From an uncultured delta proteobacterium (lineage in GTDB: Bacteria; Desulfobacterota; Desulfobulbia; Desulfobulbales; Desulfurivibrionaceae): 64,000 nucleotides of DNA. The translations under genes and the position numbers were made by a program. Every line of letters begins with the position of its first letter. Position 1 is the first letter of the stretch. Location: the NCBI GenBank assembly GCA_903869265.1, contig CAIPYE010000001.1:248001-312000 (forward strand). The letters are read 5' to 3'. The notes below the pieces were generated by a model. It was not told the DNA's origin and ran no database searches. It saw only the letters and a list, made by a program, of their open reading frames with translations. Shown one piece after another: positions 1 through 8,040 of the stretch.

Positions 1-857
1 AGGAGCTTATCGCCCAGGCCCTGCATGTGTTGAGCAATCGCAAAGGCGAGTTTGTCCCGCTCAATGTGGCGGGCCTTGACGACACCATGTTCGCCGACAC
101 CCTGTTCGGCCACAAAAAGGGCGCCTTCACCGGAGCCGAGCAGGCCAGGCGGGGGCTCATCGAGCAAGCCGCCGGCGGCACCCTGTTTCTCGATGAGATC
201 GGCGATCTCTCCCTGCTCTCGCAGACCAAGCTGCTGCGCCTTCTCCAGGAGCGGGAATTTCTGCCCCTGGGCTCGGACATCCCCAAGCGCACCGATTGCC
301 GGATAATCTTCGCCACCCACCAGAATCTTCAGGAGATGCAGGAAACCGGCGGGTTCCGCAAGGATCTTTACTACCGGCTCCATGCCCACCGCATCCATAT
401 CCCTCCCCTGCGGGAAAGACTCGACGACCTGCCCCTGCTGGTCGATTATTTCTTTGAGAAAGCAGCAACCCGGCTCAACAAGAAGAAGCCGACCTTCCCC
501 AAGGAGCTGATTTTCCTCTTGGGCACCTATGATTTCCCCGGCAATGTCCGGGAGCTTAAAAACATGGTGTTTGACGCGGTGAGCACCCATAAAAACCGCA
601 CCCTGTCCATGGATTCCTTCAAGGAGTATCTCCGGCTCAGGCGGCCTAATCTGGAAGATGAGGTCAAAAGACATCCTGAGTCCAGAACCCCCTTCGCCGA
701 TCTTGTCCAACTCCCCTCCATCCGCGAAGCTGGCTATCTCCTGGTGCTGGAGGCCCTGAACCGGGCCAAGGGCAACCAGGCCATTGCTGCGGAGATGCTC
801 GGCATCACCCGGCAGGCCCTCAACTGGCGGCTCAAACAAGCGGATAGGGAAGAGTGA
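1..857 (+). CDS. Sigma-54-dependent transcriptional activator, NtrC family (C-terminal part, 5' end outside window)
   Basis: The open frame runs in from base 3 without a start, so only the AAA+ and DNA-binding parts are present. Just after the cut comes the tail of the Walker A region (ELIAQALH), then the sigma-54 contact loop GAFTGA, the Walker B segment GGTLFLDEIGD, and an arginine-finger/sensor region ending in FPGNVRELKN. A Fis-type helix-turn-helix closes the protein (GNQAIAAEMLGITRQALNWR). The N-terminal sensory domain lies outside the window. A sigma-54 promoter 130 bases downstream (988-1003) suggests it may activate the receiver/rhodanese genes that follow; that link is inferred from position only. 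Confidence 0.93.
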   Translation, partial: ELIAQALHVLSNRKGEFVPLNVAGLDDTMFADTLFGHKKGAFTGAEQARRGLIEQAAGGTLFLDEIGDLSLLSQTKLLRLLQEREFLPLGSDIPKRTDCRIIFATHQNLQEMQETGGFRKDLYYRLHAHRIHIPPLRERLDDLPLLVDYFFEKAATRLNKKKPTFPKELIFLLGTYDFPGNVRELKNMVFDAVSTHKNRTLSMDSFKEYLRLRRPNLEDEVKRHPESRTPFADLVQLPSIREAGYLLVLEALNRAKGNQAIAAEMLGITRQALNWRLKQADREE

Positions 858-987
858 GTATCAATTATCACCCCTAAGCTTTTAGTCTCCAGCGCAAACA
901 TCCTTGCACCCATTTCCCCAATGCCCCTCCCACGCCACACGCAATATCAATAATTATTTCGGCAAGATACATCTTCCACCCCATCCC

Positions 988-1003
988 TGGCACCCATTTT
1001 GCT
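988..1003 (+). promoter_or_regulatory. Sigma-54 (-24/-12) promoter
   Basis: TGGCAC, five bases, TTGCT: an exact match to the RpoN consensus. It lies in the gap after the sigma-54 activator gene and about 60 bases before the ATG at 1065, facing the receiver and rhodanese genes. Confidence 0.72.
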
Positions 1004-1064
1004 TTACCGAGAGTGCATCAGCAGTAGCACTGTTTTCCAGCAAATTATCTTTACACGCGAGCCC

Positions 1065-1511
1065 ATGGCCAGACAACATATCCTCCTTGCCGAAAGCAGG
1101 CCCAACCTACAGCATAGCCTTGGCCTGATGCTCAAACAGGCTGATTATCGGGTAAGCCTTGCCGAGAGCACGGAAGCGGCCCTGACCCTGGCTGAAGATT
1201 TAAACAATACCCCGGAGGCCGTTGTTCTGCTCATCGTTGACTTGGATTCGGCCTCAATGGATGCGTGCCGCACCTTCATGCAGACTCTGTCCGCCAGTGC
1301 CCTTACCGTCCCCTATTTGATTCTTGCGGAAGAGATCCCCGATCAGACCGTCGATGTCTTGAAAAAAAACGGCTGCCTGGCCTGCATCACCAAGCCATTC
1401 GAGCCGCAAACCTTGCTCAGAAGAGTAGATGAAGCCCTGAATCGGCTATCACCACAAAATAGGCAGTCGCCAGATAGGAAACCAGAAAATACCCGATTCG
1501 AAACCCCGTGA
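1065..1511 (+). CDS. Stand-alone response-regulator receiver protein
   Basis: A 148-residue protein with a single CheY-like fold and no output domain. The phospho-acceptor aspartate is in LLIVDLDS and the conserved lysine in CITKPF. The usual acidic pair near the N terminus is reduced to AE (HILLAESRP), so metal binding and phosphorylation may be weak. The ATG at 1065 is chosen because the frame upstream runs through the sigma-54 promoter. The tail after about residue 125 is polar and low-complexity. It sits 39 bases before the rhodanese gene and probably shares its transcript. Confidence 0.75.
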   Translation: MARQHILLAESRPNLQHSLGLMLKQADYRVSLAESTEAALTLAEDLNNTPEAVVLLIVDLDSASMDACRTFMQTLSASALTVPYLILAEEIPDQTVDVLKKNGCLACITKPFEPQTLLRRVDEALNRLSPQNRQSPDRKPENTRFETP

Positions 1512-1550
1512 GCCAACCCGAACAATCATTATTTTTCAAGGAGGACGATC

Positions 1551-2870
1551 ATGCAAAACAAGCAGTTACGCAAATGGATTCCATTCCTGCTGTTTACCGG
1601 GCTTCTAGTAGGCGGCCCGAGCCTCTCCGGCTCACCCGCCCTTGCTGCGGACCCAGCCCCGCAGGCCGCCCCCCAGAATGCCAACGCCTTTACCGGCAAA
1701 ATCACCGGCAAATCCAACAAGGCCAAGACCATCTCCATCGAGGTGCAGGGCAAGAACGAATTCCTCAAGTTCGATGACAAAACCACCGGTCTTGAACACG
1801 CGATTGAAGGCGAGGCGGCGATCGTCCAGTTCGAAATGCGCGGAGCCGACCGAGTTGCCACCGCTGTCAAGCCCAAGCTCGCCACCCTGCCTGAGGGGGT
1901 AACGGAAATGAAGACGGATGAGCTAGCCTCGCTCATCGCCAAGGGGCCGGAAGAGGGCAACTATGTATTGGTGGACTCCAGGCCTGCGGCACGCTACCAC
2001 GAGGGCCATATCCCCACCGCCATCTCGCTTCCCGACACCGTGCACATGGCAACCGGAGATGCCTATCTCCCCGGAGATGCACGCATGAAAAAGACCACCC
2101 TGATCTTCTATTGCGGGGGGTTCACGTGAGGCATGAGCCCTAAATCCGCCGGTCTGGCGAAAAAAATGGGTCATACCGATGTACGCGTCTTCCTTGCTGG
2201 CGTCCCCGGCTGGAAAAAAGCTGGAAAGAGTGTCGTGGCCTCGGAAAAATTTGTGCAAACAGGCAACATCGTTCTGGTGGACTTGCGCTCCAAGGAAGAA
2301 TACGAGGCGGGCCATATTCCCAAAGCGCACAGCATCCCCCTGGCCTCTCTGGCCGCAAAAGAAGACTCTCTCCCGAGCAAGGCACCCATCGTGGTCTATG
2401 CCAACTCCTTTGTCGAAGCGCAGCAAGGCTATAACCTGATGAAAAAATGGGGGGTAAAAACCGGCTCCATCTGGCCGGGCGGAGTAAAATCCTGGGCAGC
2501 CAACGGCAACAAGCTGGCCACCGGCCCCACTCCAGCCGCCATTACCTGGGTACGGCAGCTGGGCAAGGGCGAGGTCAGCGTAGCCGAATTCAAGAAGGCC
2601 ATGGAAGGCAGCTCCACCCAGGTCATCCTGGATGTCCGCACCAAAGATGAAGTGAAGGAATGCTCCTTCAAGAATTCCTTGGCCATTCCGCTGGATGAGA
2701 TCGAAAAACGGATCAGCGAATTGCCCAAGGACAAGGAGATGCTGATCCATTGCACCACCGGAGCCCGGGCGGAAATGGCCAAGAACGCCCTGGACAAGGC
2801 GGGAATCAAGAGCCGCTTCCTGCTTGCCGAGGTGGAGTGCTCACAAAGCAAGTGTGAGATCAACGAATAA
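1551..2870 (+). CDS. Periplasmic triple-rhodanese sulfurtransferase, probable selenoprotein (in-frame TGA 2127-2129 as Sec193)
   Basis: A Shine-Dalgarno AAGGAGG lies six bases before the ATG. The frame is open for 439 codons if the TGA at 2127-2129 is read through; it gives CGGFT-U-GMSPKSAG, the active-site loop of a rhodanese, with protein homology continuing in the same frame on both sides. Residues 1-33 are a signal peptide (ends ALAA). About 45-110 is a small beta-rich domain I do not recognise. Rhodanese 1 (about 110-220) has catalytic-loop Cys188 and Sec193. Rhodanese 2 (225-315) has Ala284 where the catalytic Cys should be, so it is probably inactive. Rhodanese 3 (335-430) has the canonical loop HCTTGAR with Cys401. 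A SECIS-like hairpin follows the TGA directly. The alternative is two separate genes split by a real stop, but the ATG at 2133 has no ribosome site and would begin mid-fold. Confidence 0.85.
2133..2174 (+). promoter_or_regulatory. Bacterial SECIS-like hairpin for selenocysteine insertion
   Basis: Four bases after the TGA a lower stem forms (ATGA-CCC at 2133-2140, with G2137 bulged, against GGGTCAT at 2168-2174). An upper stem CGCC/GGCG (2147-2150 with 2156-2159) closes a GGTCT loop. The loop has the same GGUCU sequence as the E. coli fdhF SECIS loop and lies 21 bases after the TGA, within the usual range. Folding was judged by eye. Confidence 0.7.
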
Positions 2871-2885
2871 TCCCACTGCTCCTTA

Positions 2886-2958
2886 AAAACAGCTGTGTCC
2901 CACGGCTGTTTTGCTGTGCAAGGCCCTGCCGGAACCATCCCCCCGGCAGGGCCTTTTT
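2886..2958 (+). terminator. Rho-independent terminator after the rhodanese gene
   Basis: An 11-bp perfect stem (GGCCCTGCCGG at 2922-2932 with CCGGCAGGGCC at 2943-2953) is followed by five T. A smaller hairpin flanked by A and T runs (AAAACAGC/GCTGTTTT, 2886-2912) precedes it and could act in either direction. Confidence 0.88.
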
Positions 2959-3027
2959 CTTGCTCCCGCAACTTCGGTGGAATTGGCTATATTGAAGAGA
3001 AGATTCCCATGAGTGAGCCGATGGCTC

Positions 3028-3792
3028 TTATTTGACAAAGTAAACACAAGCAACAACACTGCCGATCCCCACTACTATTCGTCGCAACATCAGGGGACTC
3101 ACCCGCCCCGCCAGCCTGCCTCCCAATACGCCACCGACAAAGGCTCCCGCAGCCATGACCAAGGCGGCAGACCATACCACCTGCCCTGAAAACAGGAAAA
3201 AGACTGCGGCAGAGATATTGACGCTGAAGGCGATGAACTGCTTTAAGGCATTGAGCCGTGTCAATGAATCGTCCACCGCAATCCCCAGAACCGCCAGAAC
3301 GATCACACTCAAACCGGCGCCGAAATATCCACCGTACACTGCGGCGGCGGTCACCGGCAACAACGCCCATCTTTCATGGGAAAGGCTCCCGCTGCTCTGC
3401 CCGGTGCGCCGCACAAGCCAGGCGCGGATTCTGTCCTGCGCCGCCAGCAAGAGCACGGCAAACAGGATCAGATAGGGTACCAGCAGGCGAAAGACATGAT
3501 TCCCCGTATGCAGAAGCAGAAACCCACCGAGGATGCCTCCCAGAACACTGGCAGGGATAAGAAGCCACAGTCTGGACGCCTGGCCGCGAAGATCTTTTTT
3601 CTGGGCAAAGGTCGCCCCCAGATACCCTGGACAGAGCGCCACGGTGTTGGTCACGTTTGCCGCTATGGGCGGAAGCCCAACGGCGATCAGCATCGGAAAG
3701 GTGATGAGGGTGCCTCCCCCGGCAAGAGCATTCACCCCACCACCAACAACGGCAGCCAAGCCTACAATAATCAGATCCAATCCACCTATCAT
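3028..3792 (-). CDS. TauE/SafE-family membrane permease (putative sulfite/organosulfur anion exporter)
   Basis: A 254-residue hydrophobic protein with about eight membrane segments arranged as two halves. The family glycine-rich N terminus ([20 protein letters not shown]) and [11 protein letters not shown] are visible. Family members export sulfite, sulfoacetate or related anions; the actual substrate cannot be read here. Its start overlaps the stop of the upstream GntR gene by four bases, so the two are translationally coupled. The rhodanese on the other strand makes a sulfur-anion substrate plausible. Confidence 0.85.
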   Translation of the reverse strand: MIGGLDLIIVGLAAVVGGGVNALAGGGTLITFPMLIAVGLPPIAANVTNTVALCPGYLGATFAQKKDLRGQASRLWLLIPASVLGGILGGFLLLHTGNHVFRLLVPYLILFAVLLLAAQDRIRAWLVRRTGQSSGSLSHERWALLPVTAAAVYGGYFGAGLSVIVLAVLGIAVDDSLTRLNALKQFIAFSVNISAAVFFLFSGQVVWSAALVMAAGAFVGGVLGGRLAGRVSPLMLRRIVVGIGSVVACVYFVK

Positions 3793-4496
3793 TCTTTCTC
3801 CATGCAGGAAATGGTTGCGCCGTGGATGTCGAGCATCGCGGTTGCGGTTGCCACGGCTTGCGAAGCGTCACGGGCCTCGATGGCCAACACCAAGCGGTTG
3901 TGCAGGTCGGCGGTTTCCGAGGCTTTTCCGTCATCGGCATCCCACAAAACGGCAAGCGCCTCACGCAGGGTAAAGGCGAAGGCGCGATAGAGATCGGCAA
4001 GAACCTCATTGCCTGCCGCATCGGCAACAGCGCAATGAAAAGAAATATCCGCATCAAGCGCTGCCGCTGCATCGTTGCCGGACAGGGCATCATGCCGAAT
4101 CTTAAGAAAACCGCGCATGCGTTCCAGGCTTGCCTCATCCCTCCGTTGCGCAGCGAGGCGCACGATTTCTATTTCGAGGGTTCTCCGTACTTCATTGACC
4201 TCGCGGATCCTCGCCCGTCGCAGTCTCTGAGCAAGCGGTTCCCCGTGCGCGGGAAGGGAGCGGACATAGGTCCCATCACCCTGCCGCACCTCCAAGATCC
4301 CGTTGTGGGCCAGAACGCGGATCGCTTCCCGGAGGGTCGAGCGCCCAACGCCGAGCTCTTTCATGAGCAGCGGTTCGGCAGGCAATTTCGCACCAAGGAT
4401 ATAGTCGCCAGCGGCAATAGCACCCTGCAGGTGCTCGATCACCTGGCTGGTGAGTTGTGATGGTTTGATTTTATTGTTTAATTTCATATTCATCAT
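3789..4496 (-). CDS. GntR/FadR-family transcriptional regulator
   Basis: 235 residues. An N-terminal winged helix-turn-helix ([20 protein letters not shown]) is followed by an all-helical FCD ligand domain (about 85-225) containing the metal-binding residues typical of the family (DADISFH, and a late [13 protein letters not shown]). It overlaps the TauE-type permease by four bases, so it most likely controls that exporter in response to a small carboxylate or sulfonate. Start could be the ATG at 4496 or the one three codons in at 4487; neither has a clear ribosome site. Confidence 0.88.
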   Translation of the reverse strand: MMNMKLNNKIKPSQLTSQVIEHLQGAIAAGDYILGAKLPAEPLLMKELGVGRSTLREAIRVLAHNGILEVRQGDGTYVRSLPAHGEPLAQRLRRARIREVNEVRRTLEIEIVRLAAQRRDEASLERMRGFLKIRHDALSGNDAAAALDADISFHCAVADAAGNEVLADLYRAFAFTLREALAVLWDADDGKASETADLHNRLVLAIEARDASQAVATATAMLDIHGATISCMEKE

Positions 4497-4667
4497 ATCA
4501 TCGGATGTTTACGCAATCATAACCGCTTCACAGAAAATGTCAACACGCAGAAAAGAGTTCTTTTGAGCAAAAAGATACCCAGCCTTCTCCTAAAAATATT
4601 CCAAACCAACATGCACATCCGCCGGATATTGGCGTGTCGATGAAGCCCAGGCTGCCCCAAGACTCCC

Positions 4668-4695
4668 TTGACAAATTACAAAATCGCGCTATTGT
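4668..4695 (+). promoter_or_regulatory. Sigma-70 promoter for the riboswitch and kimA-like gene
   Basis: TTGACA at 4668-4673, a 16-base spacer and TATTGT at 4690-4695. Transcription would begin just before the riboswitch. Confidence 0.65.
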
Positions 4696-4707
4696 CGTGC
4701 GCAACAT

Positions 4708-4823
4708 TGTAGCCGAGATCCGTTGCCAAAAACGGATGCGGGGGACCCAGAGTATGGGGCGTATTCCTTAACCAGATAGGGCACTTCCAAGCCCGAGCCC
4801 GTCAGCTAACCTCGTAGGCATTT
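4708..4823 (+). promoter_or_regulatory. c-di-AMP riboswitch (ydaO/yuaA type)
   Basis: The hallmark blocks of this class occur in order: GGGGGACCCA (4740-4749), GGGGCG followed by ATTCC (4756-4767), an AGGGCAC/GCCCGAGCCCG region, then GTCAGCTAACCTCGTAGGC (4801-4819). The 5' GCCGAG and 3' CTCGTAGGC close the outer stem. It lies between a sigma-70 promoter and a K+ importer of the family first linked to this riboswitch. In known cases c-di-AMP binding turns expression off. Confidence 0.9.
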
Positions 4824-4847
4824 GGATGGGCAATGGTCCGCGTCGAG

Positions 4848-4878
4848 AACGCGCCTTCGGCTGCATGCCGACCGCGTT
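4848..4878 (+). promoter_or_regulatory. Hairpin in the riboswitch expression platform
   Basis: AACGCG (4848-4853) pairs with CGCGTT (4873-4878), and inside it TCGGC (4857-4861) pairs with GCCGA (4867-4871). It lies between the aptamer and the ribosome site. The T tract after it is weak, so it may be a terminator or an anti-structure; this is inferred. Confidence 0.45.
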
Positions 4879-4926
4879 TCACACGTTTGACCAGGCCCTT
4901 GAGGGAACACATTCAAGGAGAATGCC

Positions 4927-6909
4927 ATGCAGCCTGAGCAACCCCAAACGCGGGAGAATTCCGTCCAAAAAATCCGCAAGATACTCTTCGGCGCACCCAA
5001 GTACATCAAAGATCCCCAGCTGTTTCACAAGATGTCGCTGATCCCGGTTCTGGCCTGGGTCGGCCTCGGCGCCGACGGCCTTTCCTCCTCGGCCTATGGT
5101 CCGGAGGAGGCCTTCCGCGCCTTAGGCAGCCACACCTATCTGGCGATCCTGCTCGGCCTGGCCACGGCGCTTACCGTCTTTATCATCTCGGCAGGGTATT
5201 CCCGGATCATCGAACATTTTCCCCACGGCGGCGGAGGGTACATCGTCTCCACCCGCATGCTGGGCGAAAAGGCGGGCGTGGTTTCCGGCAGCGCCCTGCT
5301 GGTGGATTATGTCCTCACCATCACCATCTCCGTGGCCTCCTGCACGGATGCGCTCTTCAGCTATCTGCCTCTCCATTTTCACCACTTCAAAGTGCCCTTT
5401 GCCTGCTTCCTGATTCTGCTGCTCATTGTGCTCAACCTGCGCGGGGTCAAGGAGTCGATCTCGATCATGGTTCCCATCTTCATGGTTTTCGTGGCCACCC
5501 ATCTTCTTCTCCTGCTGGACGGCATCTTCACCCACTCCGACCGGTTCGCCCCGCTGGCGCAGGACTTCCATAGCGGGCTACAGCAGGACATGGCCAGTCT
5601 CGGAATCTTCGGAATCCTGATGCTTTTCTTCCGGGCCTACTCCCTGGGCGGCGGCACCTACACCGGGATCGAGGCGGTGTCCAACGGCATCCAGATCATG
5701 CGCGAGCCCAGGGTCAAAACCGGCAAGCGGACCATGGTGTACATGGCCACCTCCCTGGCCTTCACCGCCGGGGTGCTGTTCCTCTGCTACGCGCTGGTCG
5801 GGGTTATGCCGATTACCGGCAAAACCCTGAACTCAGTGCTGGCTGACACTCTGTTTGCCGACTGGCCCCTGGGACACACCATCGCCTTCATCACCATCTT
5901 CTCGGAAGGTGCCCTGCTTCTGGTCGCAGCGCAAACCGGGTTCGTGGATGGGCCAAGGGTCATGGCCAACATGGCGGTGGATTCCTGGCTCCCCCACCGT
6001 TTTGCCGCCCTGTCCGAGCGGCTCACCATGCACAACGGCATCGTCTTGATGGGTCTTTCCGCCATCGGGTTGCTGCTGTACAGCCATGGCTCGGTTTCCG
6101 CCCTGGTGGTCATGTACTCCATCAATGTTTTTGTCACCTTCTCCCTCTCCCAGCTCGGCATGTCGCTGTTTTACATCAAGCGGCGACATGAAGACCGGCA
6201 GTGGAAACGGCACCTGAACATCCACGCCATAGCCTTCGTCCTCTGTCTGACCATCCTGACCATCACCACCTACGAAAAATTCACCGAAGGCGGCTGGGTC
6301 ACCTTCCTCATCACCTTGCTGGTCATCGTCGGCTGCAACCAGATCCGCACCCATTACCTCAAGGTGCGCCAGGGCATGGCCGATCTTGATGAAACCCTGC
6401 TCGCCTTCCCCACCCCCGGCCCGGCCAACACCGCCATGCCAAGCCCGGAGGCGCAGACCGCGATCCAGCTGGTCTCCTCCTACAGCGGCTTTGGCATCAA
6501 CGCGCTTTTTTCCATCATCAAGAACTTCCCCGGCACCTACAAAAACATCATCTTCGTTTCGGTGGCGGTGATCGATTCCGGCTCATTCAAGGGCGCAGAC
6601 GAGATAGAGGCCCTGGAAAAATCCACTGCCGCCTCCTTGCGAAACTACGTGACCCTGGCCCGGAGGCTCGGTTTCGCCGCGGACCAGCGGATGCTGGTGG
6701 CCACGGACGTGGTGGAAGGGGCAACCAACCTGTGTCGGGATATCTCCCAGGAGTTTCCCAAGTCCACCGTGTTCACCGGCCAACTCACCTTCGGCCTGGA
6801 AAAATTCTACCACCGCATCCTGCACAACGAGACCGCCTTTGCCATCCAGCGCCGGTTGCAAAGCGACAACCTGACCACGGTCATTCTCCCGGTCCGGGTC
6901 TGCTTGTAA
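4927..6909 (+). CDS. kimA: KimA-type potassium importer (APC superfamily permease)
   Basis: 660 residues. About twelve transmembrane helices fill residues 35-470, with the family signature LGADGLSSSAYGPEEAF near the start and HGGGGYIVS. A cytoplasmic domain of about 170 residues follows, resembling the USP-like C-terminal half of KimA. KimA proteins import K+ with high affinity and are shut by c-di-AMP, both on the protein and through the riboswitch found here upstream. AAGGAG six bases before the ATG at 4927 decides the start over the out-of-frame ATG at 4922. The symbol is by family and regulatory context; amino-acid transport cannot be excluded. Confidence 0.85.
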   Translation: MQPEQPQTRENSVQKIRKILFGAPKYIKDPQLFHKMSLIPVLAWVGLGADGLSSSAYGPEEAFRALGSHTYLAILLGLATALTVFIISAGYSRIIEHFPHGGGGYIVSTRMLGEKAGVVSGSALLVDYVLTITISVASCTDALFSYLPLHFHHFKVPFACFLILLLIVLNLRGVKESISIMVPIFMVFVATHLLLLLDGIFTHSDRFAPLAQDFHSGLQQDMASLGIFGILMLFFRAYSLGGGTYTGIEAVSNGIQIMREPRVKTGKRTMVYMATSLAFTAGVLFLCYALVGVMPITGKTLNSVLADTLFADWPLGHTIAFITIFSEGALLLVAAQTGFVDGPRVMANMAVDSWLPHRFAALSERLTMHNGIVLMGLSAIGLLLYSHGSVSALVVMYSINVFVTFSLSQLGMSLFYIKRRHEDRQWKRHLNIHAIAFVLCLTILTITTYEKFTEGGWVTFLITLLVIVGCNQIRTHYLKVRQGMADLDETLLAFPTPGPANTAMPSPEAQTAIQLVSSYSGFGINALFSIIKNFPGTYKNIIFVSVAVIDSGSFKGADEIEALEKSTAASLRNYVTLARRLGFAADQRMLVATDVVEGATNLCRDISQEFPKSTVFTGQLTFGLEKFYHRILHNETAFAIQRRLQSDNLTTVILPVRVCL

Positions 6910-7050
6910 CCACCTGGGGCCATGGGGACATTCTTTGCTTGCCCAAGACTTCCAAGAAGTCTATAATTGAATTTTCTGTATTCTTCCGGCTGGTTGCGCC
7001 TTGTTTCGGCAACCGTGCCTTCCCTGCAACATGACCCCAGGAGCCGGTCC

Positions 7051-8040
7051 GTGACCCTGTCCAGTATAAAGAAAAAACAACTGCGCGATGCTGTCGGCAA
7101 GTTCAGCAAGGCCAATATCCTGGTGCTCGGCGACATCATTGTCGATCACTTCATCTGGGGCTCGGTTTCCCGGATCTCCCCGGAGGCGCCGGTGCCGGTG
7201 GTGGATGTCACCCACGAAAATTTGCTCCTTGGCGGGGCAGCCAATGTCCTGCACAACATCTATGCCCAGAACAGCCGGGCTTCGCTTTGCGGTCTGATCG
7301 GCAACGACGCCATGGGCGACCATCTCCTCAGCCTGCTGGCGGAAATCGGCTCCCCAACGGCCGGAATTGTCCGCACCTCCAACCGCCCCACCACCCTCAA
7401 GACCCGAATCGTGGCCCAGCACCAGCAGGTGGTGCGCTTCGACCGAGAAAAAACCGGAGAACCCAGTCCGGAACGGCTGGCGGAGATCTGCCGTTTCATC
7501 GACGACAATCTGGAGAGCTTTGACGCAGTCATCGTCTCGGACTACAACAAGGGCATGATCAACCTGCCCCTGATGGATCACCTGCGGACCCGGCTCAAGA
7601 AACGGGACATCCCGCTGATCATCGACCCCAAACCCCAGCACCCGGAGCGCTTTCGCGGGGCCACCATCATCACCCCCAACCTGCACGAGGCCGAGCGCAT
7701 GGCCGACATGGCCATCAAAACCGAGAAAGACCTCGAGACCGCAGCCCATATCCTGCAAAAAAAGCTGGCCAGCAACGCGGTCCTCATCACCAGGGGCGAG
7801 GCGGGCATGGCCCTGTATGAAAAGGGGCAACCCCTCTTCACCATCCCCACCATGGCCAAGGAGGTGTACGATGTCACCGGCGCAGGGGACACGGTGATCG
7901 CCGCCCTTGCCCTGGGGTTGGCCGTTGGCCTCACCGCTGCCGACGCCGCCACCATCGCCAACTTCGCCGCCGGCATCGTCGTAGGCAAGGTGGGCACGGC
8001 CACCGCCTCCACCTCAGAGCTCCTTGAGGCAATCGGATGA
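7051..8040 (+). CDS. hldA: D-glycero-beta-D-manno-heptose-7-phosphate kinase (RfaE domain I)
   Basis: A PfkB-family kinase of 329 residues. It phosphorylates heptose 7-phosphate at C1 in the ADP-heptose pathway for the lipopolysaccharide inner core. The N-terminal substrate motif (LGGAANVLHN) and C-terminal catalytic motif (DVTGAGDTVIA) are intact. There is no adenylyltransferase domain, so this is the single-domain form and hldC must be elsewhere. The GTG at 7051 is chosen because AGGAG lies seven bases before it; an in-frame ATG at 6967 would add an unlikely N terminus. Its stop overlaps the yicC start by four bases. Confidence 0.9.
   Translation: MTLSSIKKKQLRDAVGKFSKANILVLGDIIVDHFIWGSVSRISPEAPVPVVDVTHENLLLGGAANVLHNIYAQNSRASLCGLIGNDAMGDHLLSLLAEIGSPTAGIVRTSNRPTTLKTRIVAQHQQVVRFDREKTGEPSPERLAEICRFIDDNLESFDAVIVSDYNKGMINLPLMDHLRTRLKKRDIPLIIDPKPQHPERFRGATIITPNLHEAERMADMAIKTEKDLETAAHILQKKLASNAVLITRGEAGMALYEKGQPLFTIPTMAKEVYDVTGAGDTVIAALALGLAVGLTAADAATIANFAAGIVVGKVGTATASTSELLEAIG

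Noticed and set aside
999-1064. An upstream start for the receiver protein
   Set aside because: It would start inside the sigma-54 promoter, upstream of the transcript.
2133-2870. A separate gene starting at the ATG just after the TGA
   Set aside because: No ribosome site, and it would begin inside the rhodanese active-site loop; read-through of the TGA explains the whole frame.
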